Positions 22,448 to 30,221 of a DNA stretch of 40,557 nt are shown piece after piece. Source of the stretch: SFEL01 sp963640685 (lineage in GTDB: Bacteria; Bacillota; Clostridia; Christensenellales; CAG-138); NCBI GenBank assembly GCA_963640685.1, contig CAVIAA010000019.1, forward strand, positions 1 through 40,557, in the 5' to 3' direction. Position 1 is the first letter of the stretch, and every line of letters begins with the position of its first letter. Under the pieces are notes generated by a model that worked only from the letters and a program-made list of their open reading frames with translations, was not told the origin of the DNA and searched no databases. Made by a program: the position numbers and the translations under genes.

Positions 22448-23623
22448 GTGGATCTTTTTGAAAAGCTAAAGCCCAACGCCCTTGCACAGGAGGCAAAGGA
22501 AAAGGGCATATATCCATATTTTCATGCGCTGGAAACGCGGCAGGATATCGAGGTCGTTATGGAGGGGAAGCGCCGGATAATGCTTGGCTCCAACAACTAC
22601 CTCGGCCTTACCAGCAACCCGGAGGTCATTGCGGCAGGCAAGGCGGCGCTGGATAAATACGGCTCCGGCTGCTCCGGCTCCCGCTTTTTAAACGGAACGC
22701 TGAGGCTTCACCTTGAGCTGGAGGAGGAGCTTGCAGACTTTCTTCACAAGGAAGCCGTAGTGACCTTTCCTTCCGGCTTTCAATCCAACCTCGGCATAAT
22801 CAGCGCGCTGGTTGGCCGGCATGACTTTGTAATATGCGACAGGGAGAACCACGCCAGCATTTACGACGGCTGCCGCCTCTCGCAGGCAACGATGCTCCGC
22901 TACCGCCACAACGACATGGACGACCTTGAAAAGAAGCTGCAGGAAGTGCCGCATACCGCCGGCTGTCTGATAGTTACCGACGGCGTGTTCAGCATGGGCG
23001 GCGACATAGCCGATCTGCCGAATATAGTTCGCCTCGCGCGTCAATACGGCGCGCGCATAATGGTCGACGATGCGCACGGCTTGGGCGTGCTGGGTGATGG
23101 CGGCAGAGGAACGGCAAGCCACTTTGGCCTTGAAAAGGACGTCGATATATATATGGGCACCTTCAGCAAGTCCCTTGCAAGTCTCGGCGGGTATATAGCC
23201 GCGTCAAGGGATATCGCCGACTACGTTCGCCACAGCTCCCGCCCGTTTATTTTCGCCGCAAGCATCCCCCCCGCAAGCTGCGCCTGCGCCCTTGCCTCGC
23301 TGAGAATACTTAAAAAGGAGCCGCAGCGGGTACAGCGCCTGCATGATATTTCAAAATACGTACAGCGCGGGTTCACCGAGCGCGGCATACCGCATAAGCT
23401 CACCGAGGTGCCGATAGTGCCCATATACACCCACGACCCGGAGAACACGCTGCTCATGGCAAAGAAGGCGTATGACGGCGGGGTGTACGTCAACCCCGTG
23501 CTGCCCCCCGCAACACCGATGACCGAATGCCTGCTGAGAACCAGCTATATGGCCACCCACACCAACGCCATACTGGACGAGGCCATGGATATACTCGCTA
23601 AGGTACTCAAGGAGGAAAAATGA
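22448..23623 (+). CDS. Serine palmitoyltransferase-like alpha-oxoamine synthase
   Basis: A 391-residue PLP enzyme of the family that condenses an amino acid with an acyl thioester (KBL, AONS, SPT, cysteate acyltransferase). The chain has YPYFHALE, LGSNNYLGLT, YGSGCSGSRFLNGTLRLHLELE, CDRENHASIYDG, DDAHGLGVLGDGGRGTASHFG and the Schiff-base Lys K241 in GTFSKSLASLGG. The wording, particularly YGSGCSGSRFLNGTL, VDGVFSM and GTASHFGL, is closer to Bacteroidetes SPT than to KBL as I recall them. It starts with GTG after AGGAGG and its stop overlaps the ATG of a dehydrogenase, as expected for a ketosphinganine synthase-reductase pair. KBL or BioF functions remain possible. Confidence 0.8.
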   Translation: MDLFEKLKPNALAQEAKEKGIYPYFHALETRQDIEVVMEGKRRIMLGSNNYLGLTSNPEVIAAGKAALDKYGSGCSGSRFLNGTLRLHLELEEELADFLHKEAVVTFPSGFQSNLGIISALVGRHDFVICDRENHASIYDGCRLSQATMLRYRHNDMDDLEKKLQEVPHTAGCLIVTDGVFSMGGDIADLPNIVRLARQYGARIMVDDAHGLGVLGDGGRGTASHFGLEKDVDIYMGTFSKSLASLGGYIAASRDIADYVRHSSRPFIFAASIPPASCACALASLRILKKEPQRVQRLHDISKYVQRGFTERGIPHKLTEVPIVPIYTHDPENTLLMAKKAYDGGVYVNPVLPPATPMTECLLRTSYMATHTNAILDEAMDILAKVLKEEK

Positions 23624-24405
23624 ACCGCGTTGCGATAGTGACGGGCGGCAGCAGCGGCATAGGTCGCGCAACGGCGCTGCTGCTCAGCTCAAGGGGATAC
23701 ACAGTATACGAATTAAGCAGGCGCGGGAGCGACTTTGAGGGTATAGCCCACATAACGGCTGACGTCACGGATGCGGACAGCATACGCGCAGCCGTTTCCG
23801 CCGTAAAGGAAAGGTCGGGGAGCATAGACCTGCTCGTAAACAACGCCGGCTTTGGCATATCCGGCCCGGTCGAGTTTACCGACCCTGTCGATGCACACGC
23901 CCAGCTTGAGGTGAATTTCTTCGGCGCGCTGAACTGCATACAGGCGGTGCTGCCGTATATGCGGGAGCAGGGGAGCGGGAGGATAGTCAACCTGAGCTCG
24001 GTTGCGGCGCCGATAGCCATACCCTATCAGGCGTTTTACTCCGCCGCAAAGGCCGCGATAAACTCGCTGACCCTCGCCCTGCGCAACGAGGTGCGTCCGT
24101 TCGGTATACAGGTTTGCGCCGTTCAGCCCGGTGATATAAAGACCGGCTTCACCGCCGCACGGAAAAAGTCGCACGTGGGCGGCGATATATACCGCTCGCT
24201 CGACCACGCAGTAGCCGTAATGGAGCACGACGAGCAGAACGGTATGCCGCCGGAGTCGGTTGCAAATACCATTCTTCGGGCGGCCTCCGCCCGCCGCTGC
24301 CGGCCGCTCTATACCGTAGGCATTCAGTACAAGCTGTTCGTTTTGATAAACAAGCTGCTACCGGCGACGACCGTCAACTGGCTGGTAGGCAAAATATATA
24401 GATAG
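23620..24405 (+). CDS. Short-chain dehydrogenase, candidate 3-ketosphinganine-type reductase
   Basis: A 261-residue SDR: NAD(P)-binding TGGSSGIGRA (residues 8-17), NNAG (about 72-75), catalytic Ser in VNLSSVAAP and YSAAK (Tyr and Lys). The last 30 residues (YTVGIQYKLFVLINKLLPATTVNWLVGKIYR, split for length) are hydrophobic-basic and could sit at the membrane, consistent with a lipid substrate. It overlaps the acyltransferase gene by four bases, the direct argument for a shared pathway. Product and cofactor preference cannot be read from sequence alone. Confidence 0.82.
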   Translation: MNRVAIVTGGSSGIGRATALLLSSRGYTVYELSRRGSDFEGIAHITADVTDADSIRAAVSAVKERSGSIDLLVNNAGFGISGPVEFTDPVDAHAQLEVNFFGALNCIQAVLPYMREQGSGRIVNLSSVAAPIAIPYQAFYSAAKAAINSLTLALRNEVRPFGIQVCAVQPGDIKTGFTAARKKSHVGGDIYRSLDHAVAVMEHDEQNGMPPESVANTILRAASARRCRPLYTVGIQYKLFVLINKLLPATTVNWLVGKIYR

Positions 24406-24408
24406 CAG

Positions 24409-24441
24409 AAAAACAGCTGCCGGCTTGACAGCTGCTTTTGT
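24409..24441. terminator. Bidirectional terminator between SDR and glucokinase genes
   Basis: CAGCTG (24414-24419) pairs with CAGCTG (24429-24434) around a 9-base loop. CTTTTG follows on the plus strand and TTTTTCTG on the minus strand, so it can stop both converging operons. Confidence 0.65.
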
Positions 24442-24452
24442 GTTTCCAGAGG

Positions 24453-25403
24453 CTAATTCTCGTTTTTCTTGAGCATTGCGGCGCCGATTATCCCGGCATT
24501 GTTGCCCATTGCCGCGGGCACCACCTCGCCGTGGTGCTCGTAGAAGCACTTTGCGTGTACGTTCTTGCGCAGCGGCTCAAAGAGGAACTCACCCGCGGCG
24601 GAGACCCCGCCGCCTATCGCGACCCGCTCACAATCCAGTAAATTCATGATTGAGGCCACGGTGGAGCCGAGGTGGTCGATATAGCTGTCGAATACCTCCA
24701 TCGCCGCTGCATCCCCGTCGCGGGCGCAGTCTATCGCGAGCTTTGCGTCCATCCTGCTTTCGTCGCCGCCCGTCCGTTCAAGAAGAAGGCTCCCGGGCTT
24801 TCTTTTCATTGCGCGTACTGCGTCCCTTATCAGCGCCGTTGCGGAGCAGTAGGCCTCCACGCAGCCGCGGTTCCCGCAGGTACACGGCTCGCCGCCGCTC
24901 ACGAGTATCGCATGACCCATTTCGCAGCCGTTGCCGAGGCCGCCGCGAAACATTCTCCCGCCGATTATCAGCCCACCGCCGACGCCTGTGCCGAGGGTAA
25001 ACAGCGCCGCCGTTTTGCAGCCTACAAACGCCCCCTTGTGCAGCTCCGCAAGCGCCGCGCCGTCCGCGTCGTTTGCAAGAATAACCGGAATATCATCAAA
25101 ATAATGTTTAATTTTCGCCTTGAGCGGTTCGTTGTGGAAATTTAAGTTATATGCATTGATGACTACGCTGCCCTCGGGGTCTATGCTGCCGGGCACCACC
25201 ACGCCGATGCTCTGCAGCGCCTCAAGCGGCACACCATGCCGCTCCAGCATAGCAATGACCCCGCAGTATATCTTCTCTGCCGTACCTTCCCCGCCGTCCT
25301 CCGCTTCAAAGGGCACGCTGACTCTCTGAACGATGTCCAGCTCGTCGTTCACCAGCCCCATAGCTATGTTAGTGCCGCCGATATCTACTCCTATCTGGTA
25401 CAT
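24453..25403 (-). CDS. glk: ROK-family glucokinase
   Basis: A 316-residue cytoplasmic sugar kinase with the phosphate loop DIGGTNIAMG (residues 7-16), ANDADGAALAE containing the catalytic Asp, LGTGVGGGLI, ExGH motif CEMGH, and the zinc-binding CTCGNRGCVEAY. All ROK hallmarks are present and no DNA-binding domain precedes them, so it is an enzyme rather than a repressor. It is the last gene of the uvrC-HAD-hprK-glk operon, 21 bases after hprK, coupling glucose phosphorylation to the carbon-control kinase. Confidence 0.92.
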   Translation of the reverse strand: MYQIGVDIGGTNIAMGLVNDELDIVQRVSVPFEAEDGGEGTAEKIYCGVIAMLERHGVPLEALQSIGVVVPGSIDPEGSVVINAYNLNFHNEPLKAKIKHYFDDIPVILANDADGAALAELHKGAFVGCKTAALFTLGTGVGGGLIIGGRMFRGGLGNGCEMGHAILVSGGEPCTCGNRGCVEAYCSATALIRDAVRAMKRKPGSLLLERTGGDESRMDAKLAIDCARDGDAAAMEVFDSYIDHLGSTVASIMNLLDCERVAIGGGVSAAGEFLFEPLRKNVHAKCFYEHHGEVVPAAMGNNAGIIGAAMLKKNEN

Positions 25404-25424
25404 ATGCCATCCCCCTTTTAAGGC

Positions 25425-26318
25425 TTATTTGCGCTTTGGCTCAAATTCCCCGTCAGTGTCAAATCCCATGTGCTTCAGCCTGAAGTTGCGCACCGCCACC
25501 TCGACCAGCACCGCCACGTTGCGCCCCGGGCTTATCGGCAGCAGCGTCAGCGGCACGGGTATTCCGAGTATCTCCATAGCATCGCTCTTTTCCTCGCCCA
25601 TATGCATATACTCGGAAAGCTCCTTTAAGTCTATAACGAGGTTAATATCTTTTTCCGGCAGTATCGCGCTCATTCCGTAGAGGTAGCGCACGTCGATTAT
25701 GCCTATCCCGCGTATGTCCATTATATGCTTTATAGCGTTCGGCGCAGTGCCGACCAGCCGCTCGCCAAGGCGGGATATCTCCACTACGTCATCCGCTATC
25801 AGCCTGTGCCCGCTGTGTATGAGATCCAGTGCGGTTTCACTCTTGCCGAGGCCGCTCTCCCCCCGTATAAACACACCCGTGCCGTATATATCCATCAGCT
25901 CGCCGTGCAGCAGTATCCGCGGCGCGAGCTTTTTTTGTATGAAGCTGGATATTTCGTGCCCGACCCTGTCCGTCGTTCGGTTGGTTATAAATACCGGCAC
26001 GCCGTGCTGCCGTGCCTTTTCCAGCAGCGTATCCGGCGGCCTGTTTCCGCGGGCGCAAACTATGCAGGGTATGTTCAGCTTCATGAACCTGTCCATCCTG
26101 TCCTCAAGCTGCTCCTGCGGCAGGCTGTACAGATAGTACATTTCGGCATTGCCGATGAGCTGCACCCGCTTTGGGGCAAATTTTTCATAAAAGCCGGTGA
26201 ATTGCAGCCCCGGGCGGCTTATCTCCGGCGTTTGAAAGGTTATCGTTCCGCTGCCCGGCTCCAGCGCCGTCAGCTCAAGCTCGCCGCATATTTCCCTAAC
26301 GCTTACCTCTACCGCCAT
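25425..26318 (-). CDS. hprK: HPr kinase/phosphorylase
   Basis: A 297-residue bifunctional enzyme that phosphorylates HPr on Ser46 or removes that phosphate, setting carbon catabolite control in Firmicutes. The N-terminal domain contains ISRPGLQFTGFYEKFAPKRVQLIG, and the kinase core holds Walker A GESGLGKSETAL, the HPrK loop HRLIADDVVEI, and the signature MDIRGIGIIDV. Length is normal for the family. It lies between the HAD and glucokinase genes; no ptsH gene is in the window. Confidence 0.95.
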   Translation of the reverse strand: MAVEVSVREICGELELTALEPGSGTITFQTPEISRPGLQFTGFYEKFAPKRVQLIGNAEMYYLYSLPQEQLEDRMDRFMKLNIPCIVCARGNRPPDTLLEKARQHGVPVFITNRTTDRVGHEISSFIQKKLAPRILLHGELMDIYGTGVFIRGESGLGKSETALDLIHSGHRLIADDVVEISRLGERLVGTAPNAIKHIMDIRGIGIIDVRYLYGMSAILPEKDINLVIDLKELSEYMHMGEEKSDAMEILGIPVPLTLLPISPGRNVAVLVEVAVRNFRLKHMGFDTDGEFEPKRK

Positions 26319-26334
26319 GCTTGCCCTCCCCGCG

Positions 26335-27135
26335 CTATATCCTCTCGTTTATGATGCAGTCTACCAGCCTCGCCACGCCGTGCTCGGCACAGGAGGGTAT
26401 CACCATGTCTGCCGCTTCCTTTACCTCTGGCACGGCGTTATCCACGGCGCAGCCCAGCCCCGCCCAGCGTATCATTTCTATATCCAGCGTGTTGTCGCCC
26501 GCAGCAACTGTGTCGCATTGCGCTATGCCGAGGCGGCTTGCTATCCATTCAAGCCCCGTGCCCTTGTGCGCCTCAGGGTGGTTGAACTCTATAAGCCCTC
26601 TTCCGGAGCCGGATACCTTCAGCCTGCCGCGGTACCTCTCTCGATACTCGGGTATAAGACGCTTCGCCTCGTCTATTGATGTCATCATCAGCACCTTGGG
26701 CACGCCGTGCCATTCGCGGCTGGTTATTTCGGCGTCGTATTCATACGGCAGACACAGCTTTTGAACGTATGCGTCGATATACCCGTCCTGCTTTTCGGTT
26801 ATAACGGTATCGCCCTGATAAAGCTGAACGTGTATGCCGCCCGCTGCCGCATCCTTCAGCAGCGCGGATACCAGCTCCGGCGGTATCTCGACCGAGTGCA
26901 ATCTGCTGCCCGTCTTTGGGTCGTTTATCATCGCGCCGCCGTAGTTTATTACCGGCTCGGTTATGTCAAGACTGTCCATTATCATCTTTGAGCCGAGCCA
27001 GCCCCGCCCCGTTGCGACTGTAACGTGTATGCCGGCCTCCTTCGCCCTCCTTACCGCCGAAATTATCTCCTCCGGCACCTCGCACGGCATCTGGGTTATG
27101 GTATCGTCTATATCCAGGGCTATCAGTTTGTACAT
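26335..27135 (-). CDS. Cof-type HAD phosphatase
   Basis: A 266-residue phosphatase with motif I LIALDIDDTITQ (residues 4-15), motif II VTVATGR, a C2 cap domain, and motif IV AAGDNTLDIEMI, typical of Cof/YbiV-like sugar-phosphate phosphatases. The start MYKLIALD was chosen from the ribosome site AAAGGAGA upstream. Its first 13 bases overlap the end of uvrC. Substrate unknown. Confidence 0.88.
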   Translation of the reverse strand: MYKLIALDIDDTITQMPCEVPEEIISAVRRAKEAGIHVTVATGRGWLGSKMIMDSLDITEPVINYGGAMINDPKTGSRLHSVEIPPELVSALLKDAAAGGIHVQLYQGDTVITEKQDGYIDAYVQKLCLPYEYDAEITSREWHGVPKVLMMTSIDEAKRLIPEYRERYRGRLKVSGSGRGLIEFNHPEAHKGTGLEWIASRLGIAQCDTVAAGDNTLDIEMIRWAGLGCAVDNAVPEVKEAADMVIPSCAEHGVARLVDCIINERI

Positions 27136-28994
27136 GCTTGCTCTCCTTTCGCATCGGCAGCGTCTGTTTCCTTCGGGTGAAAATGCAGGTATACCTTTTC
27201 TGCAGCGGCTCTGTTCATGCCCTTTGCGGCGCAAAGCTCTTCTATCGTGGCGTTCCTTATGCCGTCCGCCGTTACGAAGGCGTCAAATAGCGCCCGCTTG
27301 CGCTTTGGCCCTATGCCGTCTATTCCATCCAGCTCGGACATGAGCGCGTTCCTCGCGCGGAGGCTCCTGTGGTAGGTTATTGCGAACCTGTGTGCCTCGT
27401 CCCTTATGCGCTCCAGTATATGCAGCGCCGGGTCGCGCCGCGAAAGGCGTATCGGCTCGTCGCTGTCCGGCAGTATTATATCCTCGTTCTGCTCCGCAAG
27501 GCCTATTGCGGGTATGTGTGAGAGGCCAAACTCCTCCAGCACCTCAAGGGCAACGTTGAGCTGCCCCCGCCCGCCGTCGACCACCAGCAGGTCGGGCAGC
27601 CGGCTGAACTTCTCGTCCCCGTCCCTCGCCTTTTGAAAGCGCCTAGTCAGCACCTCCCGCATAGCCATATAGTCGTCGCCGTTGGCCTCCGCCTTTATTC
27701 TGAACCGCCGGTATTCCTTAGGCGCGCTCTTGCCGTTTATGAACACCACCATGCCGGATACGGTATCCCTGCCGCGTATGTGCGAATTGTCGTAGCACTC
27801 CATTCGCTCGGGTATCTCGCTAAGACCTATTATGCCGCAAAGGCGGAGCATGGCTCCCTCGCCGCGCTCCCAGCTCCTGTGCTCAAGCTCCCTCGCCTTT
27901 TGTATCGCCTCCAGCCCGTTTCGGTACGCCATATCCGTCAGCTTTTTCTTTTCGCCGCGCTGCGGGCAAATTATCTCCACCCTGCTGCCCCGGCTCTCGG
28001 AAAGCCATTTTTCCAGCGCCTCCGCCTCATCAGGCAGGTCGCGAACGACTATCTCCTTTGGAACCGGCACGCCGTCCGCGTAGTATTGCTTCAAAAACGA
28101 GGCCGTTACCTCGCCCGCCGCCTCGCCGCCGCAGGCTATGCTCATGCTCTCCGCCCATATGACCTTACCACCCCGCTCAAAAAGGGCGAATACTACGGCA
28201 TCCTCCTCGTCCTTTGCAAAGGCGAACACGTCCCTTTCGCTGCCGAAAACGTTGATCGCCTGCTGCTTTTCCGCAAGGCTGTCTATCGCCCTTATGCGAT
28301 CCCGCAGCTGCGCCGCCCTTTCGTATTCCATGTTTTCCGCCGCGGTGTTCATCTGCTCCTTGAGCAGCTCGGTTATAGGCTCGGTATGCCCCTCCAGAAA
28401 CCTGCATACGCTGTCCAGCAGCTTATGGTATTCCTCTCGCGATACATTTCCGCTGCACGGGGCGCAGCACTTGCCCAGGTGATACATAAGGCAGGGGCGC
28501 TCGTTTCTGGCTATTGCGCGGCTTATGTCCTTGCGGCAATGCCGCACCGGAAAAACGTCTCTTATGGCGTTTAGCGCATCGCGCAGGCTCATTGCGGAAA
28601 GATACGGTCCAAAGTACCTTGCGCCGTCCTTTTTTACCCGGCGAACGACCTCGAACCTCGGAAAATCCTGCCTTGTATCCAACCTTACATACGGAAAATG
28701 CTTGTCGTCCTTTAGAAGTATGTTGTACCTCGGCATCAGCGCCTTTATGAGATTGCTTTCAAGTGTCAACGCCTCGGTTTCGTTTGAAGTTATTATATAT
28801 TGAAAATCCTCGATATGGGACACCATCGCCTCAACCTTTGGCGGCTTTGGTGTATGCTGAAAATACTGCCGCACCCTGTTTTTGAGGTTCACGGCCTTCC
28901 CGACATATATTATTTCGCCGCTCCCGTCGTACATTTTGTATACGCCCGGCTCATCCGGCAGCAGCTTCAGCTTCTCTGCTATCATATCATTCAC
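27123..28994 (-). CDS. uvrC: Excinuclease ABC subunit C
   Basis: A 623-residue nuclease of nucleotide excision repair. The GIY-YIG domain is PDEPGVYKMYDGSGEIIYVGKA, with R and E further on. The UvrB-binding UVR motif lies in MEYERAAQLRDRIRAID, the RNase H-like C-terminal nuclease has YDNSHIRG and VVDGGRGQLN, and the helix-hairpin-helix pair (LDGIDGIGPKRKRALFDAF) ends it. GTG at 28994 was chosen because GGAGG lies ten bases upstream; ATG 28985 is the alternative. First gene of its operon. Confidence 0.96.
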   Translation of the reverse strand: MNDMIAEKLKLLPDEPGVYKMYDGSGEIIYVGKAVNLKNRVRQYFQHTPKPPKVEAMVSHIEDFQYIITSNETEALTLESNLIKALMPRYNILLKDDKHFPYVRLDTRQDFPRFEVVRRVKKDGARYFGPYLSAMSLRDALNAIRDVFPVRHCRKDISRAIARNERPCLMYHLGKCCAPCSGNVSREEYHKLLDSVCRFLEGHTEPITELLKEQMNTAAENMEYERAAQLRDRIRAIDSLAEKQQAINVFGSERDVFAFAKDEEDAVVFALFERGGKVIWAESMSIACGGEAAGEVTASFLKQYYADGVPVPKEIVVRDLPDEAEALEKWLSESRGSRVEIICPQRGEKKKLTDMAYRNGLEAIQKARELEHRSWERGEGAMLRLCGIIGLSEIPERMECYDNSHIRGRDTVSGMVVFINGKSAPKEYRRFRIKAEANGDDYMAMREVLTRRFQKARDGDEKFSRLPDLLVVDGGRGQLNVALEVLEEFGLSHIPAIGLAEQNEDIILPDSDEPIRLSRRDPALHILERIRDEAHRFAITYHRSLRARNALMSELDGIDGIGPKRKRALFDAFVTADGIRNATIEELCAAKGMNRAAAEKVYLHFHPKETDAADAKGEQACTN

Positions 28995-29042
28995 GGAAAG
29001 CAATCCTCCCATGCTGATTATAGCATTGTTGAACCGCGCGGT

Positions 29043-29774
29043 CTATCTGAAAAACCGCACTCTGTCCCGAAATACGCTGTTGAGCCTTCGATAAAGTCCG
29101 GCGCTCCTGCCGCCGGAAAGGTCATAGACGGTTATATGCTCCGGGGAAAGCCCCGCCAGCACGCTCATTATCCCCTCCTCGCTGCAGTGCTCGTAGTCTA
29201 TTCGCATATCGCCCTCATCGGCAAGGGTACAGCTCCCGTCCGGATTCAGTATCACATACACATCTCCCGCGCCGGGCGAGCGCAGCCTCACAAAGGCAGA
29301 GAGCAGGCTCAGCAGCTCTATGTATTCGTCGTTGAGCAGCATATCGTCCACCGAGGCATATACGCAATCCTCCCATTGACGGCGGTATTCCTTCATTCTG
29401 AAGCGCATATACCCCTCCAGCACGAGGTGACCGCCCTCCTTAAAGTAATCCATGAGCCCGCTCTGCAGCGCCCCCAGCCCCTCCGCTCTCCTTGCCCGGT
29501 ATATCGCCTCCGGCAAAACCTCCTTCTTCTCCTCAACGCCAAGCGGCAGCTCGTTCACGATATACGCTATTTCAAACTGCGCAAGGTCCATCAGCAGCAG
29601 CTCCGCCACCGCCCTGCACCACTCTGCCCGCTGCATAGGGCAGCTTATCTCTGCCGTAACAAGGCTGCCGCCGCATACCGGCTGCACGCTGCAGCCCGGC
29701 CGCATGAGCCTCCGCCCGAGCAGTCTTCCTATATCCGCTTGATATTTTCCCGTGCCGACGGAGCACATTGCCAT
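29043..29774 (-). CDS. ytxC: Sporulation protein YtxC family
   Basis: A 243-residue protein whose second half reads EGYMRFRMKEYRRQWEDCVYASVDDMLLNDEYIELLSLLSAFV (split here in meaning: RFRMKEYRRQWEDCV then DDMLLNDEYIELLSLL), the YtxC signature, ending with DLSGGRSAGLYRRLNSVFRDRVRFFR-like beta-helix text. In Bacillus, ytxC likewise lies next to thrS. The start MAMCSVGTG follows AAGGAG by ten bases; the longer frame has no ribosome site. Its precise function in sporulation is unknown. Confidence 0.85.
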   Translation of the reverse strand: MAMCSVGTGKYQADIGRLLGRRLMRPGCSVQPVCGGSLVTAEISCPMQRAEWCRAVAELLLMDLAQFEIAYIVNELPLGVEEKKEVLPEAIYRARRAEGLGALQSGLMDYFKEGGHLVLEGYMRFRMKEYRRQWEDCVYASVDDMLLNDEYIELLSLLSAFVRLRSPGAGDVYVILNPDGSCTLADEGDMRIDYEHCSEEGIMSVLAGLSPEHITVYDLSGGRSAGLYRRLNSVFRDRVRFFR

Positions 29775-29880
29775 TTCGCCGCTTCTCCTTCTGTCGCTAT
29801 ACCTGCATGATATGCCGGCTATGGTATTATGTGTATTATCGCAGCTTTGAGCCACCTGTAATTTTTCCCACCCGCCGCCC

Positions 29881-29910
29881 TTGACAAAGCCCCTCCAAAC
29901 GGCATATAAT
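29881..29910 (+). promoter_or_regulatory. thrS promoter
   Basis: TTGACA (29881-29886), 18 bases, TATAAT (29905-29910). The leader RNA would begin near 29917. Confidence 0.8.
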
Positions 29911-29916
29911 CAATTC

Positions 29917-30171
29917 AAATTTTAGTTGTTATCGTGGGTCGATACGGGTCGAGTACCGGCGCATGGGCTGCCATAAAGAGAAAAAGGGTCGCTGGCTGAA
30001 AGCCCTTTGATGGCACGGCGCCCGGGAACACCACCCCGCTACTGCGAGCGCGCAGGGCGCGTTACAGCCCTTATAGAGTGGGTTTTATGCCAATTAGGGT
30101 GGAACCGCGGACAAGCATCACTACGTTTGAATTTGTCCGTCCCTTGCTTCGAGCTTGGGGCGGGCATTTTT
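29917..30171 (+). promoter_or_regulatory. T-box riboswitch (threonine) upstream of thrS
   Basis: The leader has the T-box sequence AGGGTGGAACCGCGG (30096-30110) that pairs with the acceptor end of uncharged tRNA, and a terminator (GTCCGTCCC 30135-30143 with GGGGCGGGC 30157-30165, then ATTTTTA). A likely specifier is the Thr codon ACC in GAACACCACC (about 30025-30034). Uncharged tRNA-Thr would favour antitermination and raise thrS expression. The long stem I occupies about 29935-30060. Confidence 0.95.
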
Positions 30172-30221
30172 ACTTTTAACCGCACAAAGCAATGATTTAT
30201 ATCGCATAAAGGAGGAAAACC

